From Aliikangiella coralliicola (GTDB taxonomy: Bacteria > Pseudomonadota > Gammaproteobacteria > Enterobacterales > Kangiellaceae), in NCBI RefSeq assembly GCF_007004725.1, contig NZ_ML660164.1, forward strand, positions 433,501 through 497,500: DNA of 64,000 bases. Reading direction: 5' to 3'. A program made the translations under genes and the position numbers. Shown piece after piece: positions 54,958 through 64,000 of the stretch. Every line of letters begins with the position of its first letter. Positions within the stretch are counted from its first letter, which is position 1. The notes under the pieces were generated by a model that saw nothing but the letters and a program-made list of their open reading frames with translations, was not told the origin of the DNA and made no database searches.

Positions 54958-57303
54958 TTAGAGAGGTGGTTTAATTTGCGACTGAAGATGGCGGTAGAAA
55001 TCTCTCGCCATATTAATGCGTTTTTTTAACAAAGGAAGCTGCTGAGAATAAAGGTTTTTTATTTTTTCACTTTCCCAGAACTCCAGTTCTTTACTTAAAC
55101 TAACCGTTGAGTTTTCCATTTGATCTAAACGGGTCATCATAGTCGCAATTGTTGCACTTGCCTGATTTTTACAGGCACTTAGCGCTGAGTGGTTTTTCAG
55201 GTAAACTGCGCCGGTATGGGCAAAGGTATAGTTTTTTCCATAGGCTCTTAGCGCGATCCAGCCGCTGTCCCGGGTTGACAATTGGTAATTCAAACTCAAC
55301 TGGGTTTTGTTGTCTGCAGTATCAGGTGTTATCGTTTTAATGACTTTGCCACAGCGAATGAGTTCTAATCTATCAATCGAATCAAAATCAGAATTAATAC
55401 TGACTTTGCCTTCAATTTTCAATGGGGATTGGTCTGTAATCTCAAGGATACTACCTGGTTCATTATTGTTAACTGAAAGTTGAATGAAAGGGCCATTAGT
55501 TATCAGTGTTCGACCTCGTTTTAGACCATCAAACCATTTTTGAGTAGAAAGAAATGGTTTCGATTTTTCCGTTGTATTTTCAATTTTAACGTAACTTCTG
55601 ACCGCGCCAGGTTGATCAAAGTAGGGGAAGTCGGACCCTGCTGCTGGAGAAATTCTAAAGCCAAGGTTGAGCAGCTCATACCAGAGTTTGGTGCGTAACC
55701 GATTAGCTTGCATAATTTCCACAAAGTCGACTAAACCAAATGGTGCATCCAGCGCCAGTCCCCATGCTGCATTAAACTCACCAGAGCCGACGTGCGCGTA
55801 CCCGGTCAGCGCGTTTTGCTGTTGATAAAATGCCAGGTATTTGTGATAGAGAAAGTACTGTTCGCTAGCCAGTAAAGTATTAGCGACATTGAGCGCAAGA
55901 ATGTGGCCTCGGTGAGCTGTTCTTGGTCCTTCTGTACCGGGAACTATGGCGTTATTATCTATCTGAATTTTGCCTTTTTCGCCCATCGCAAACTGGCGAA
56001 AGTGAGTTTGCTCTGTATTCGTCATTTCCAGCAAGTTGGACACATGAATATCTTCGGCTTTTAATATAGAAAAAATAGAACGGTGATCTTTTTGTCCGCG
56101 TTGCATATGAATGTGAACATCACCTGAAAACCAACCTTTTTCAGGCAGGTTAATCCAGCGTTTCATATCGATTTCAACAATTTGATTGATCGGTTTTCCT
56201 GCAGAGACAGTAATCTCTTTTTGAGCAATTTTATATTCAGGACCCTTGGTCGCTATGATGGTGTAAGTGCCTGCAGATAATTCGACCTGGTACTCGCCAT
56301 CGGAGTACACGAAGTAACGATTAGCATGAGGCCAGTATTGGTAAGGTGCGAAGTAGGACTTTAAGTTCAGGTGTTTGACTTCACGTTCGTAGTATTTAAT
56401 TGGGACTGCGCTTTCAGACGCTAGCACAGAAGAACCACGACTGTTGTAAATACCAAGCCTCACAGGAGTTTTGGAGTCAGTGTTATGGTCAATAAATTTA
56501 AAAGTAATGGTTTGACGAGACGTTTGCGTTTGATTCGGTTGTGGCCGAGTTATTTTGATATCACAAAGGGTAAAAGTTGTCTGGGTCTTTGGGCCGAGCT
56601 CGGCTAAAGGCAACATCGTTTCCAGTGTAGTTAAAACAAAATCTGTACCACCGATACCTCGGTTGATAAATCTGGCTCGGTCTAAATCCAGACTAAGCCA
56701 GAAAAGTTGATTGTCATTAAGGTTTTCACGCGTGTTGTCTAAAGAAACTGTTGCGTTTGCATCGGCTCTTCCATGACGGTCATAGCCGTAAACCAGGGAG
56801 TTGCTATTAGAAGATTTGACCAACAATTTCAGTTGGATTTTTTCATCGATGTCAAAAGCAAAATTATCATCAATATCGAATGCAAGATAATTCGCTTTGA
56901 CACAGTTATTTCCGTTGATCGATTGATATTCTGGGTTTTGCCTGCGAGTAAACGCAAAGGTTCCAAAAGATTCTGGATAGCCTGCAGTGAGAACCCGATT
57001 GATAGATTCTCTTGTCCAATTTAATGTTTTTATTCCGCGCGGATTATCTAAATTAGAGTCGCCTGAAATTGAACTATCGGACTTTGAAGTCTTATTATTA
57101 TCCTTGGTGTTGTCCTTGGTGTTATTCGAATGATTATCGAAGTGATGGCGAGAGCCAGCTATGGTGTCGTGTGCTTGCAGCTCGACATGACTTAAGCCAG
57201 CAATGAACAATAAAAAAAATGGGAGACGGTTAAGTCTCCCCAACAAGCTCTTCCACGAAGTAGGAGCCATGACAAATTCTGTGTGTTGTTGGTGAGTTAG
57301 CAT
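54958..57303 (-). CDS. Secreted CehA/McbA-type metallohydrolase
   Basis: The 781-residue protein has a signal peptide (PFFLLFIAGLSHVELQA; start ATG 57303 or ATG 57270), a low-complexity Asn/Lys/Asp stretch with NTKDNTKDNN, a beta-rich middle with a carboxypeptidase-like repeat near residue 365 (YQVELSAGTYTIIATKGPEYKIA), and a PHP-like metal-dependent hydrolase from about residue 390 (GWFSGDVHIHMQRGQKDH, LLEMTNTEQTHFR). CehA/McbA enzymes cleave carbamate esters. The acceptor substrate is not known. It lies 52 bases downstream of the carbamoylase-like gene, on the same strand. Confidence 0.75.
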   Translation of the reverse strand: MLTHQQHTEFVMAPTSWKSLLGRLNRLPFFLLFIAGLSHVELQAHDTIAGSRHHFDNHSNNTKDNTKDNNKTSKSDSSISGDSNLDNPRGIKTLNWTRESINRVLTAGYPESFGTFAFTRRQNPEYQSINGNNCVKANYLAFDIDDNFAFDIDEKIQLKLLVKSSNSNSLVYGYDRHGRADANATVSLDNTRENLNDNQLFWLSLDLDRARFINRGIGGTDFVLTTLETMLPLAELGPKTQTTFTLCDIKITRPQPNQTQTSRQTITFKFIDHNTDSKTPVRLGIYNSRGSSVLASESAVPIKYYEREVKHLNLKSYFAPYQYWPHANRYFVYSDGEYQVELSAGTYTIIATKGPEYKIAQKEITVSAGKPINQIVEIDMKRWINLPEKGWFSGDVHIHMQRGQKDHRSIFSILKAEDIHVSNLLEMTNTEQTHFRQFAMGEKGKIQIDNNAIVPGTEGPRTAHRGHILALNVANTLLASEQYFLYHKYLAFYQQQNALTGYAHVGSGEFNAAWGLALDAPFGLVDFVEIMQANRLRTKLWYELLNLGFRISPAAGSDFPYFDQPGAVRSYVKIENTTEKSKPFLSTQKWFDGLKRGRTLITNGPFIQLSVNNNEPGSILEITDQSPLKIEGKVSINSDFDSIDRLELIRCGKVIKTITPDTADNKTQLSLNYQLSTRDSGWIALRAYGKNYTFAHTGAVYLKNHSALSACKNQASATIATMMTRLDQMENSTVSLSKELEFWESEKIKNLYSQQLPLLKKRINMARDFYRHLQSQIKPPL

Positions 57304-57354
57304 GTTTCAAATAGCGTTAATATTTCATGAGTGCCTGAACGGTTAATTCTCAAC

Positions 57355-58599
57355 TTACTTAACGATTGCAAGTTCTAAAATAGAATGAAGTAACACGTTA
57401 GCCCCAGCGGCCAGGTCTTCGGATTTCGCATTTTCGGCTTCGTTATGTGATAGTCCGTTTTCACAAGGAATAAAAATCATCCCGGTCGGCACTTTTTGTG
57501 ATACATAAAGGGAGTCATGGCCGGCACCACTGTAGATTTCCATGTGTTGATAATCGAGGTTTTCAGTCGCGTTTTTTATCGTATTAACACAAAGATCATC
57601 GAACTGAGTCACTTCCATCCGCCAGGTTTCCTCTAACGTGTATTCAATCTGATTTGCCTTACAAACTTCATCAACATAGACGCGAAATATTTCATCTATT
57701 TCGTCGAGTGTGCCAGCATCCGGGTGACGTAAGTCGATGCTAATTTTCAATTCTTCTGGAACCGTGTTTCGAGAACCGGGAATTGCTTCAATGCATCCAA
57801 TTGTGGCTCGACCCCATGGACTAAATTTTTCAGCCAGGTCATAACAGCATGCCAGAATAGGTAACATGCTCTGAACAGGATCACGGCGTGATGACATCGG
57901 TGTAGGTCCAGCATGACAAGGTTCACCTTTCAGGCTTAAGTCAAACCATCGTAATCCTTGAATGCCCGTGACCACGCCAATTTGTTTAGCCTCGTTTTCG
58001 AGAATAGGGCCTTGTTCGATATGAAGTTCTATCGCCGCTTTCGCAGGCCGCGGCTTTGCAGGGAGCAGACCTTTATACTCAATTTTAGTGAGCTCGTCTA
58101 ACACGCTCTGCCCGTCGTTATCCGTTATCTGATAGATATCCTCTAATTTAAATTCACCACTCCAAACTCCTGAACCCATGCAAGCGGGCGAAAACCTTGC
58201 ACCTTCTTCGTTGGTCCAGACAACGATTTCAATGGGATGACTAGTAGAAATATGATTGTCGTTGAGGGTTCTGATAACTTCCAGTCCTGCCAGTACGCCA
58301 TAAACACCGTCAAATTTACCGCCGGTTGGCTGAGTATCCAGGTGGCTACCGGTGAGTATGGCTGATTCTTCCTCGGCATCCCCGGAGCGACGAGCGAAAA
58401 TATTTCCGATTTCATCGATCATAATTTCGCAGCCTGCACTGATGCACCAACTCACAAAAAGATCGCGTCCCAACTTATCGAGTTCGGTTAATGCTTGACG
58501 ATTACACCCACCTTTATTTGTTGCTCCGATTTCCGCCATTTCCATTAACGAATTCCAAAGCCTTTGTTGGTTGATGTGTAGGGAAGAATGCTCTGACAT
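57355..58599 (-). CDS. M20-family N-carbamoyl amino acid/allantoate amidohydrolase
   Basis: The 414-residue protein has the M20 hydantoinase/carbamoylase motif set: ILTGSHLDTQPTGGKFDGVYGVLAGLEVI, VVWTNEEGARFSPACMGSGVWSGE, AIELHIEQGPILE and YSGAGHDSLYVSQ. Members hydrolyse N-carbamoyl-amino acids or allantoate to the amino acid or ureidoglycolate with CO2 and ammonia. No hydantoinase or allantoinase lies beside it. A CehA-type gene follows in the same direction. The exact substrate needs biochemical proof. Confidence 0.87.
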   Translation of the reverse strand: MSEHSSLHINQQRLWNSLMEMAEIGATNKGGCNRQALTELDKLGRDLFVSWCISAGCEIMIDEIGNIFARRSGDAEEESAILTGSHLDTQPTGGKFDGVYGVLAGLEVIRTLNDNHISTSHPIEIVVWTNEEGARFSPACMGSGVWSGEFKLEDIYQITDNDGQSVLDELTKIEYKGLLPAKPRPAKAAIELHIEQGPILENEAKQIGVVTGIQGLRWFDLSLKGEPCHAGPTPMSSRRDPVQSMLPILACCYDLAEKFSPWGRATIGCIEAIPGSRNTVPEELKISIDLRHPDAGTLDEIDEIFRVYVDEVCKANQIEYTLEETWRMEVTQFDDLCVNTIKNATENLDYQHMEIYSGAGHDSLYVSQKVPTGMIFIPCENGLSHNEAENAKSEDLAAGANVLLHSILELAIVK

Positions 58600-58769
58600 T
58601 GTATGCTCGATTGTTACTCATTGGTTGAGCGGCTGCTCCCATGAGACTTCAAATTTGTATTAATTTAAGACTCATTGTCAGCCGGACTTGATGTTTTAAC
58701 CAGCATATAAAAATAGAGAGAGGAGAACTACCCACATTTGTGGGTGATCTCAAAAATAAATAGCGAAAA

Positions 58770-59630
58770 TTATTGATTGAGAAACAAAACAAGCGGATCG
58801 CAGTCAAGTTCATTATCAGCGTATCCCAGACAAGAAAAAAGCAGATTGAATAATTCAGATTGTGAGTTTATGTTGAGTTTTCCATAAGCGGATTTTCGAT
58901 ATGAGCGTTCAGTATCGACACTGATCCCCAGGATTTTGGCTGCGGATTTCGATGAGTGTCCCTGCATCAGCTTTTGAATAACGGTTCTTTCTCTTTCTGT
59001 TAAAACTGAGCTGGCAAATAGATCAAACGCGCGTTGTAATTGATTAGACAAATCATTATTTTGTTTGGTCAGTGTCGACCACTGTTTGTTTACAGCGGCG
59101 TTTATGATTGGGTAGAGTTGTCTCGTCATAGTGATATCATCCTGACTAAATTCTCCACTTAACAGACCGATAGAAATAGCGACCGCTTTGGTTTCATTAA
59201 TCTGGGAAATCATAATCAGTTGATCTTGCAGGCCACTCTTAGAATAATAACTTAAGTAGTATTCGCTATTGTAAAAATCATCGGGAACAATTTCTCTAAT
59301 TGGAAAAAAACCATAGTCACCCCGTTTATAAGCGCTGTATATTGGGCTTATTAAAAAAGCGCCGCCGAGATAAATGTCATAAAACACGTCATTTTTTTCT
59401 TTAATTTCGTCATGAAGAATTTCCGGGGCAGACTCATTGGTGTAAAGCATAATGACGAAACTATCGAAAGTTAAGTTCGCTTTCAAAATTTGAAATAGTT
59501 TTTGACCAAAGTCAGGTTGATTGAGTGAACGAATGAGTTCTGCTGCAAATTCAGATACCCAGAAAGGGGAGTTGGAAAACTGGAGGTCGGAAAATTGAGG
59601 CTTGGAAAATTGTGAATCGGAAGTTTTCAT
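58770..59630 (-). CDS. LuxR-family regulator
   Basis: The 286-residue protein ends with a LuxR HTH (LTERERTVIQKLMQGHSSKSAAKILGISVDTERSYRKSAYGKL, near 215-260). The N-terminal 160 residues form a GAF-like sensor part. The first residues carry short repeats of QFS(K/D/N) with 15-base period. ATG 59630 is used; the frame reaches TTG 59636. It lies between carbamoylase and gabT genes on the same strand, so it may control one of them. The signal is unknown. Confidence 0.82.
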   Translation of the reverse strand: MKTSDSQFSKPQFSDLQFSNSPFWVSEFAAELIRSLNQPDFGQKLFQILKANLTFDSFVIMLYTNESAPEILHDEIKEKNDVFYDIYLGGAFLISPIYSAYKRGDYGFFPIREIVPDDFYNSEYYLSYYSKSGLQDQLIMISQINETKAVAISIGLLSGEFSQDDITMTRQLYPIINAAVNKQWSTLTKQNNDLSNQLQRAFDLFASSVLTERERTVIQKLMQGHSSKSAAKILGISVDTERSYRKSAYGKLNINSQSELFNLLFSCLGYADNELDCDPLVLFLNQ

Positions 59631-59839
59631 CGGCAAATAGGTTCAATCGCAAAACATCAATAGCTGTTGGTTGATACTGCCCTGATTAAAACCATCCAAG
59701 GTGTTTTGAAAACCTTGAAGACAGGCAGATATCTTACAATATCATTGTGTTCTGCGATGAAACCTTTTGCAAGCCTATTTTGCTGAGTCTTGTGTCTAAA
59801 AGTTAACTTTTGGCGTTTGGATTATGGGTTTTCAGATAT

Positions 59840-61129
59840 TTATCCGTCCTTATGAAGTATGTTAAAGCACTCTGTTAAAATCGCCATTCCTTCATCAATG
59901 AGTTCGTCACTGATTGTCAAGGGTGGTAAAAAGCGGATCACATTACTTCGGCTTCCACAACTCAACAAAATAAGCCCCTGTTGACTGGCTTGTTGTACCA
60001 GTTTCCTGGTCATCTCTGCGTTGGGTTGGTTTGCATCGCCGTCAACGATCAACTCGATCGCAATCATTGCGCCACAAACGCGAATTTCTCCGACCGTTTG
60101 GCTAAACTCTCGTCTTAAAATTTCTAATCTGGCAGCAAATTGTTGGCCGATCAAAACAGCTCTTTGAACCAGTTTTTCCTGCTCAATAACGTCTAGTACC
60201 GCTAGCGCCGCGGCACAGCCGACCGGTGAGCCTCCGTAGGTTCCACCGAGACCACCTGGTAATGAAGAATCCATAATCTCCTGCTTACCGACAACTGCCG
60301 CTAGTGGAAAACCACCGGCGATTCCTTTCGCCATTGTTATTAAGTCTGGTTCAATATCATGGTGATCCATGCAAAACATTTTGCCGGTTCTGGCAAAGCC
60401 GGTTTGAATTTCATCGGCGATCATAACAATACCGTGTTGATCACAGATCGCTCGTAATGCTTTTAAAAAACTGGTTGATGCAGCATAGAAACCACCTTCG
60501 CCCTGGACAGGTTCAATGATAATAGCAGCGACGTCACTGGGATCTATGTCGACTTTGAATAATGTTTGCAAGGCGCCAAGACTTTGTTGCTCGCTGATCC
60601 CGTGATAGGCAATAGGGAAGGGGATATGGTAAATTTCATTTGGGAATGGGCCGAACAAATTTTTATAAGGGGTTATTTTTCCAGTGAGTCCCATTGTCAT
60701 ATTTGTGCGACCGTGAAAGCCGCCGTTAAAAGCGATAATGCCACGACGTCGGGTGTGAGCGCGGGCAATTTTGACACAGTTTTCGACGGCTTCGGCGCCG
60801 GTGGTTACAAATATCGCTTTCTTCGGTGTTTGCCCCGGTGCAATTTCGGTTAATCTTTCTGCTAACGCTACTGCATTTTCATAAGGTGTTACCATTACGC
60901 AAGTATGGCTAAAATTATCGAGTTGTTGCTTTACTGCTTCAACGATTTGAGGGTGGCTGTGTCCTGTATTAGAGACTGCAATACCACTACCGAAATCGAT
61001 ATACCGGTTGTTTTCAATATCCCAAAGCTCGGCATTTTTTGCTCGTTTTACATAAATAGAAGTGAGATTTCCCTGTCCTTTGGCGATTACTTTCTCTTTT
61101 CGTTGTTGCATTTGTGAGTTGCTTGTCAT
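59840..61129 (-). CDS. gabT: 4-aminobutyrate aminotransferase
   Basis: GabT converts GABA and 2-oxoglutarate to succinate semialdehyde and glutamate. The 429-residue enzyme has the GabT landmarks FGSGIAVSNTGHSHPQIVEAV, VTTGAEAVENCVKIARA, EPVQGEGGFY, ADEIQTGFARTGKMF and MAKGIAGGFPLAAVVG with the PLP lysine. gabD lies 204 bases upstream in the same direction and makes the next step. Good agreement over the full length. Confidence 0.95.
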   Translation of the reverse strand: MTSNSQMQQRKEKVIAKGQGNLTSIYVKRAKNAELWDIENNRYIDFGSGIAVSNTGHSHPQIVEAVKQQLDNFSHTCVMVTPYENAVALAERLTEIAPGQTPKKAIFVTTGAEAVENCVKIARAHTRRRGIIAFNGGFHGRTNMTMGLTGKITPYKNLFGPFPNEIYHIPFPIAYHGISEQQSLGALQTLFKVDIDPSDVAAIIIEPVQGEGGFYAASTSFLKALRAICDQHGIVMIADEIQTGFARTGKMFCMDHHDIEPDLITMAKGIAGGFPLAAVVGKQEIMDSSLPGGLGGTYGGSPVGCAAALAVLDVIEQEKLVQRAVLIGQQFAARLEILRREFSQTVGEIRVCGAMIAIELIVDGDANQPNAEMTRKLVQQASQQGLILLSCGSRSNVIRFLPPLTISDELIDEGMAILTECFNILHKDG

Positions 61130-61269
61130 TACTTTACTCCCGATCTTCCGACAGATTATTTCGTGTTTTAGTGATTTGTCAGTTTGATCAAGGGACTCTT
61201 AACTTAAAACCGAGATGGCTATGAGTTAAACGATTTTTGAGCCAATGGGATATCAAACCGAACCAAGTA

Positions 61270-61333
61270 TCAATTGAATTAAAAATCAACTGAACTAAGA
61301 ATCAACTGAACTAAGGGTCAACTGAACATGGGT
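61270..61333. repeat. Four 16-bp tandem repeats between gabD and gabT
   Basis: Four 16-base units like TCAACTGAACTAAGAA (the first and last degenerate) reach the gabD stop codon. The rest of the 204-base gap carries no gene. Confidence 0.85.
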
Positions 61334-62784
61334 TAAATTCCGCCCATGCACATGTATTTAATTTCCAGGTAATCATCCAGGCCATACTTGGAACCCTCTC
61401 GACCAGAACCCGATTCTTTAATCCCGCCAAACGGGGCCATTTCGTTTGAGGTGATCCCTTCGTTGATGCCGACAATGCCGTATTCCAGTTCTTCGGCAAT
61501 ACGCCATACTCGACCGATATCGCGGGTATAAAAATAGGCAGCCAGCCCAACATTGGTATCATTCGCAATCGCAATTGCCTGCTCTTCGTTGTCAAATGAG
61601 ATTAGCGGAGCAACAGGGCCGAATACTTCTTCACGCGCGACAGGCATATCGTTAGTCACATTGGTTAATACAGTCGGTGGGTAAAAACATGAACCTAAAG
61701 TGCTCGGTTGTCCGCCCAACTTAACCACAGCACCTTTGGCGATTGAAGTTTGGACCAATCGATCAACGGCGTCACAGGCAGACTTAGTAATGAGTGGGCC
61801 GTTAGTCGCTTTTTCATCATCTCCTGAGCCAAGTACCAGTCGTTGTTTTACGGCGCTCACTAATTTGTCTGCAAATTCCTGGTAGATATCTGAGTGAACT
61901 AAAACTCGATTGGTGCACACACAGGTTTGCCCGCTGTTACGAAATTTTGAGGCCATTACACCGTCAATTGCAGCATCAAGATCGGCATCGGGAAAAACGA
62001 TGAAAGGTGCGTTGCCGCCGAGTTCCATAGTCATTTTTTTAAGTGTTTCGCTACATTGTGAGACCAGTTTCTTGCCAACTTCGGTTGACCCGGTAAAGGT
62101 AAGCTTTCTGACTCGTGTACTCGACAATAAACGAGTACCTATGTCGTGGGCATTACCGGTCACGATGTTAATGACGCCTTTAGGTATGCCGCTACGATCA
62201 GCAAGTTCAGCAAGCGCGAGTGCCGATAGTGGTGTTTCAGAAGCAGGCTTACACACAACGGTGCAACCGGCAGCAAGCGCCGGGCCGATTTTTCGAGTGA
62301 GCATTGCGTTCGGAAAGTTCCATGGCGTAATGCAAGCAACCACGCCAACCGGTTGTTTAATGCAGACAATACGTTTGTCGTCAGAAGGCGCCGGAATCGT
62401 GTCTCCATAAACGCGTTTGGCTTCCTCGGCAAACCATTCGATGTAACTTGCACCGTAAGCGATTTCGGCACGCGCTTCGGCCAGCACTTTGCCTTGTTCA
62501 GCAGTCAGAATTTGCGCCAGATCTTCCTGGTTTTCGAGGACCAGTTGATACCATCGGCGCAATAATTGAGAACGCTCCTTAGCTGGCATTGAACGCCAGG
62601 ATTTTAAGGCGTTGTGAGCGGCATCTATGGCTGCTTCGGTTTGCTCAGCACCGAGTTTAGCGACTTTGGCTACGGTCTCGTGGTTACAGGGATTCAACAC
62701 ATTTATGGTATTTCTTGAACTTACCCACTCACCATCAATATAGGCGTCAGTTTTTAGCAAACTTTGGTCGGTTAAATTTAACAT
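61333..62784 (-). CDS. gabD: Succinate-semialdehyde dehydrogenase (NADP+)
   Basis: GabD oxidises succinate semialdehyde to succinate. The 483-residue protein has the GabD pattern [64 protein letters not shown] with the catalytic cysteine, and the usual length. The frame starts at TTG 62793 but ATG 62784 is preferred. It lies upstream of gabT and a Lrp/AsnC regulator is divergent... actually on the same strand, 216 bases upstream, so regulation by it is plausible. Confidence 0.94.
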   Translation of the reverse strand: MLNLTDQSLLKTDAYIDGEWVSSRNTINVLNPCNHETVAKVAKLGAEQTEAAIDAAHNALKSWRSMPAKERSQLLRRWYQLVLENQEDLAQILTAEQGKVLAEARAEIAYGASYIEWFAEEAKRVYGDTIPAPSDDKRIVCIKQPVGVVACITPWNFPNAMLTRKIGPALAAGCTVVCKPASETPLSALALAELADRSGIPKGVINIVTGNAHDIGTRLLSSTRVRKLTFTGSTEVGKKLVSQCSETLKKMTMELGGNAPFIVFPDADLDAAIDGVMASKFRNSGQTCVCTNRVLVHSDIYQEFADKLVSAVKQRLVLGSGDDEKATNGPLITKSACDAVDRLVQTSIAKGAVVKLGGQPSTLGSCFYPPTVLTNVTNDMPVAREEVFGPVAPLISFDNEEQAIAIANDTNVGLAAYFYTRDIGRVWRIAEELEYGIVGINEGITSNEMAPFGGIKESGSGREGSKYGLDDYLEIKYMCMGGI

Positions 62785-63000
62785 CGTTTTCAACTCTCGT
62801 ATTAATCTTCAATAAGAAAATAATACGCGCAAAGTTGAAAAATAGGCTTTTGAATTTAGATCCTGCGAAAGCAGAAAATGCCGTCCAGGTTTAGTGCAGA
62901 AGCAGAAAATTTCTTTCGCTAAAAAATTTAGATTTTAACAACATTCTAAGGTCTGGACACTTGTAAACAAGCGTTGACTGATCCCGGTTATTTGGCGCAG

Positions 63001-63507
63001 TCAGCTGCTGGAGGCAGGGAGGTTTTTGGTTAAATGAGAAATAGGGTATTCTCTTTTAGAAGCGATTGTTTTCATCACCACATAGCTATGGTATTTAAAA
63101 ATACCGAGCTCTGAGTCTAGCAGTTGTTGAATAGTATTTTGATAATGGATAATGCTGCGGCAAGTAAACTTAACCAGGTAATCATAGCCACCACTCACCA
63201 GATAACACTCCATGACTTCCGGTATTTTAGTAATTTCTCTTTCAAAATAGCTGTGGTCTTCAAGAGTATGTTTAGATATTGTTATCTGTGTGAAAACCTC
63301 AACCACCTCGGTTATTTTGTTAATTTCTATCTCGGCGCAGTAGCGGGTAATAAAGCCCATTTTTTCCAGTCGTTTAACTCGTTGTAAGCAAGGGCTGGCA
63401 GACAAAGCAACTTTTTCAGCGAGATCAACATTTTTAATTCGGCCATTGCGCTGAAGCTCGGCCAGTATGGCGATGTCAATACGATCCAGTTGTTGACTAT
63501 TGTTCAT
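63001..63507 (-). CDS. Lrp/AsnC-family regulator
   Basis: The 168-residue protein has the AsnC HTH at the N-terminus (LDRIDIAILAELQRNGRIKNVDLAEKVALSASPCLQRVKRLE) and an amino-acid-sensing RAM domain (ITISKHTLEDHSYFEREITKI, GGYDYLVKFTC). It is on the same strand as gabD and gabT and just upstream of them, so it may sense an amino acid such as GABA or a precursor and control the gab genes. Confidence 0.9.
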   Translation of the reverse strand: MNNSQQLDRIDIAILAELQRNGRIKNVDLAEKVALSASPCLQRVKRLEKMGFITRYCAEIEINKITEVVEVFTQITISKHTLEDHSYFEREITKIPEVMECYLVSGGYDYLVKFTCRSIIHYQNTIQQLLDSELGIFKYHSYVVMKTIASKREYPISHLTKNLPASSS

Positions 63508-63810
63508 TGAAAACTCGGCTGTTAATTTGCGGAATGAAAAGATCGAAATAAAGTTGTTAGTTGCTTATAAAAGAGTATAACAAATACCGACTCGTTGTCG
63601 CCGATAAAAAATGCGATTCAAAGAAATTACTATTATCTGTGTTGACATTCATGATTGAACTCCCGTTATCGAAACGCCGGCGGCCTTTTAAAGTATTAAT
63701 TGGCACGGCCTAATTGACTGATACAGTTTGCTAACCGAAGCATATTCAGTGCAGGTTGGGCACTCATAAGCTATGCTCAATTAAGTAAAAGGTTTTCCTG
63801 TCGTAGGTTT
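63508..63810. other. Divergent promoter region between the Lrp gene and the sensor gene
   Basis: 303 bases without a gene. The region should hold the promoters for both genes; TTGACA (63642-63647) is a clear -35-like hexamer on the plus strand. I see no conserved RNA element. Confidence 0.45.
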
Positions 63811-64000
63811 ATGAAGTACTTTATTAATACTTGTGTTGTTCTCATATTGACATCACTGGTCGCTCATAGATTAGCAAACGCAGGGAGTCATGACAGTTTT
63901 TATCATTCTGCTCCGCTGCATTTTGAAAGCATATCTGTTGACCAAGGTTTGTCTCAATACTCTGTGATTGATATTTTAAAGGACAGAGAAGGTTATCTTT
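63811..64000 (+). CDS. Two-component-propeller sensor (start only, 3' end outside window)
   Basis: Sixty-three codons are in the window: a signal peptide (MKYFINTCVVLILTSLVAHR) and then HFESISVDQGLSQYSVIDIL and DREGYL. That is the first blade of the Reg_prop propeller of hybrid sensors and diguanylate cyclases (usual form: GLSQNSV, DxxGYLW). The output domain lies outside the window. Confidence 0.75.
   Translation, partial: MKYFINTCVVLILTSLVAHRLANAGSHDSFYHSAPLHFESISVDQGLSQYSVIDILKDREGYL

Noticed and set aside
61910-62410. 166-codon plus-strand frame within gabD
   Set aside because: Antisense shadow of a well-supported dehydrogenase gene.

Overview
The window looks like a chromosomal segment of a marine, AT-leaning gammaproteobacterium. 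The gene order yceD-rpmF-plsX-fabD-fabG-acpP-fabF-pabC-mltG-tmk-holB-pilZ-tatD, without fabH, and the flanking rluC/HAD phosphatase/maf/sppA set, match the arrangement I know from Pseudomonas-like and Kangiella-like gammaproteobacteria. The genus is an inference (Kangiellaceae/Aliikangiella-like is my best guess). There are many TonB-dependent receptors, secreted hydrolases and no rRNA, tRNA, CRISPR or prophage genes.

Region 1 (1-9.2 kb): truncated sppA, divergent fadH with a FadR-like operator in its promoter, an orphan HicB-like protein, rluC-HAD phosphatase, an EamA permease, a 122-bp MITE-like inverted-repeat element, then maf and an Atm1-type ABC exporter on the minus strand. Region 2 (9.3-21.8 kb): DUF2750 and racemase genes, then the long co-directional block for rRNA/ribosome maturation (yceD, rpmF), fatty-acid synthesis (plsX, fabD, fabG, acpP, fabF), folate (pabC), cell wall (mltG), DNA replication (tmk, holB), PilZ and TatD. 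acpP has its own promoter with a second FadR-type operator core in the -35/-10 spacer, and a strong terminator follows acpP.

Region 3 (21.9-31.2 kb): a universal stress protein with an Fnr/Anr-like promoter, a YiiX-like cysteine hydrolase, glutaryl-CoA dehydrogenase, the tail-specific protease Prc, a two-gene secreted operon (YHYH protein plus a small protein predicted to start with His after signal cleavage) and a dihydrodipicolinate synthase of the plant type.

Region 4 (31.2-48.5 kb): an accessory uptake and modification region. It has a TonB receptor overlapping a LivJ-like lipoprotein, a phosphopantetheinyl transferase plus type II thioesterase with no NRPS in sight, a TPR-sulfotransferase following a second large TonB receptor, and, divergently, an NhaC-type antiporter, a secreted amidohydrolase, a MOSC/ferredoxin-reductase fusion and a GNAT acetyltransferase. 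DUF3422 closes the block.

Region 5 (48.6-64 kb): nitrogen-compound catabolism. A class III aminotransferase with a divergent LysR regulator and an aldehyde dehydrogenase, a second secreted amidohydrolase paralogue, a CehA/McbA-type metallohydrolase, an M20 carbamoylase/allantoate-type amidase, a LuxR regulator, gabT, gabD and an Lrp/AsnC regulator. Together they would turn amines/omega-amino acids into succinate. The window ends inside a two-component-propeller sensor gene.
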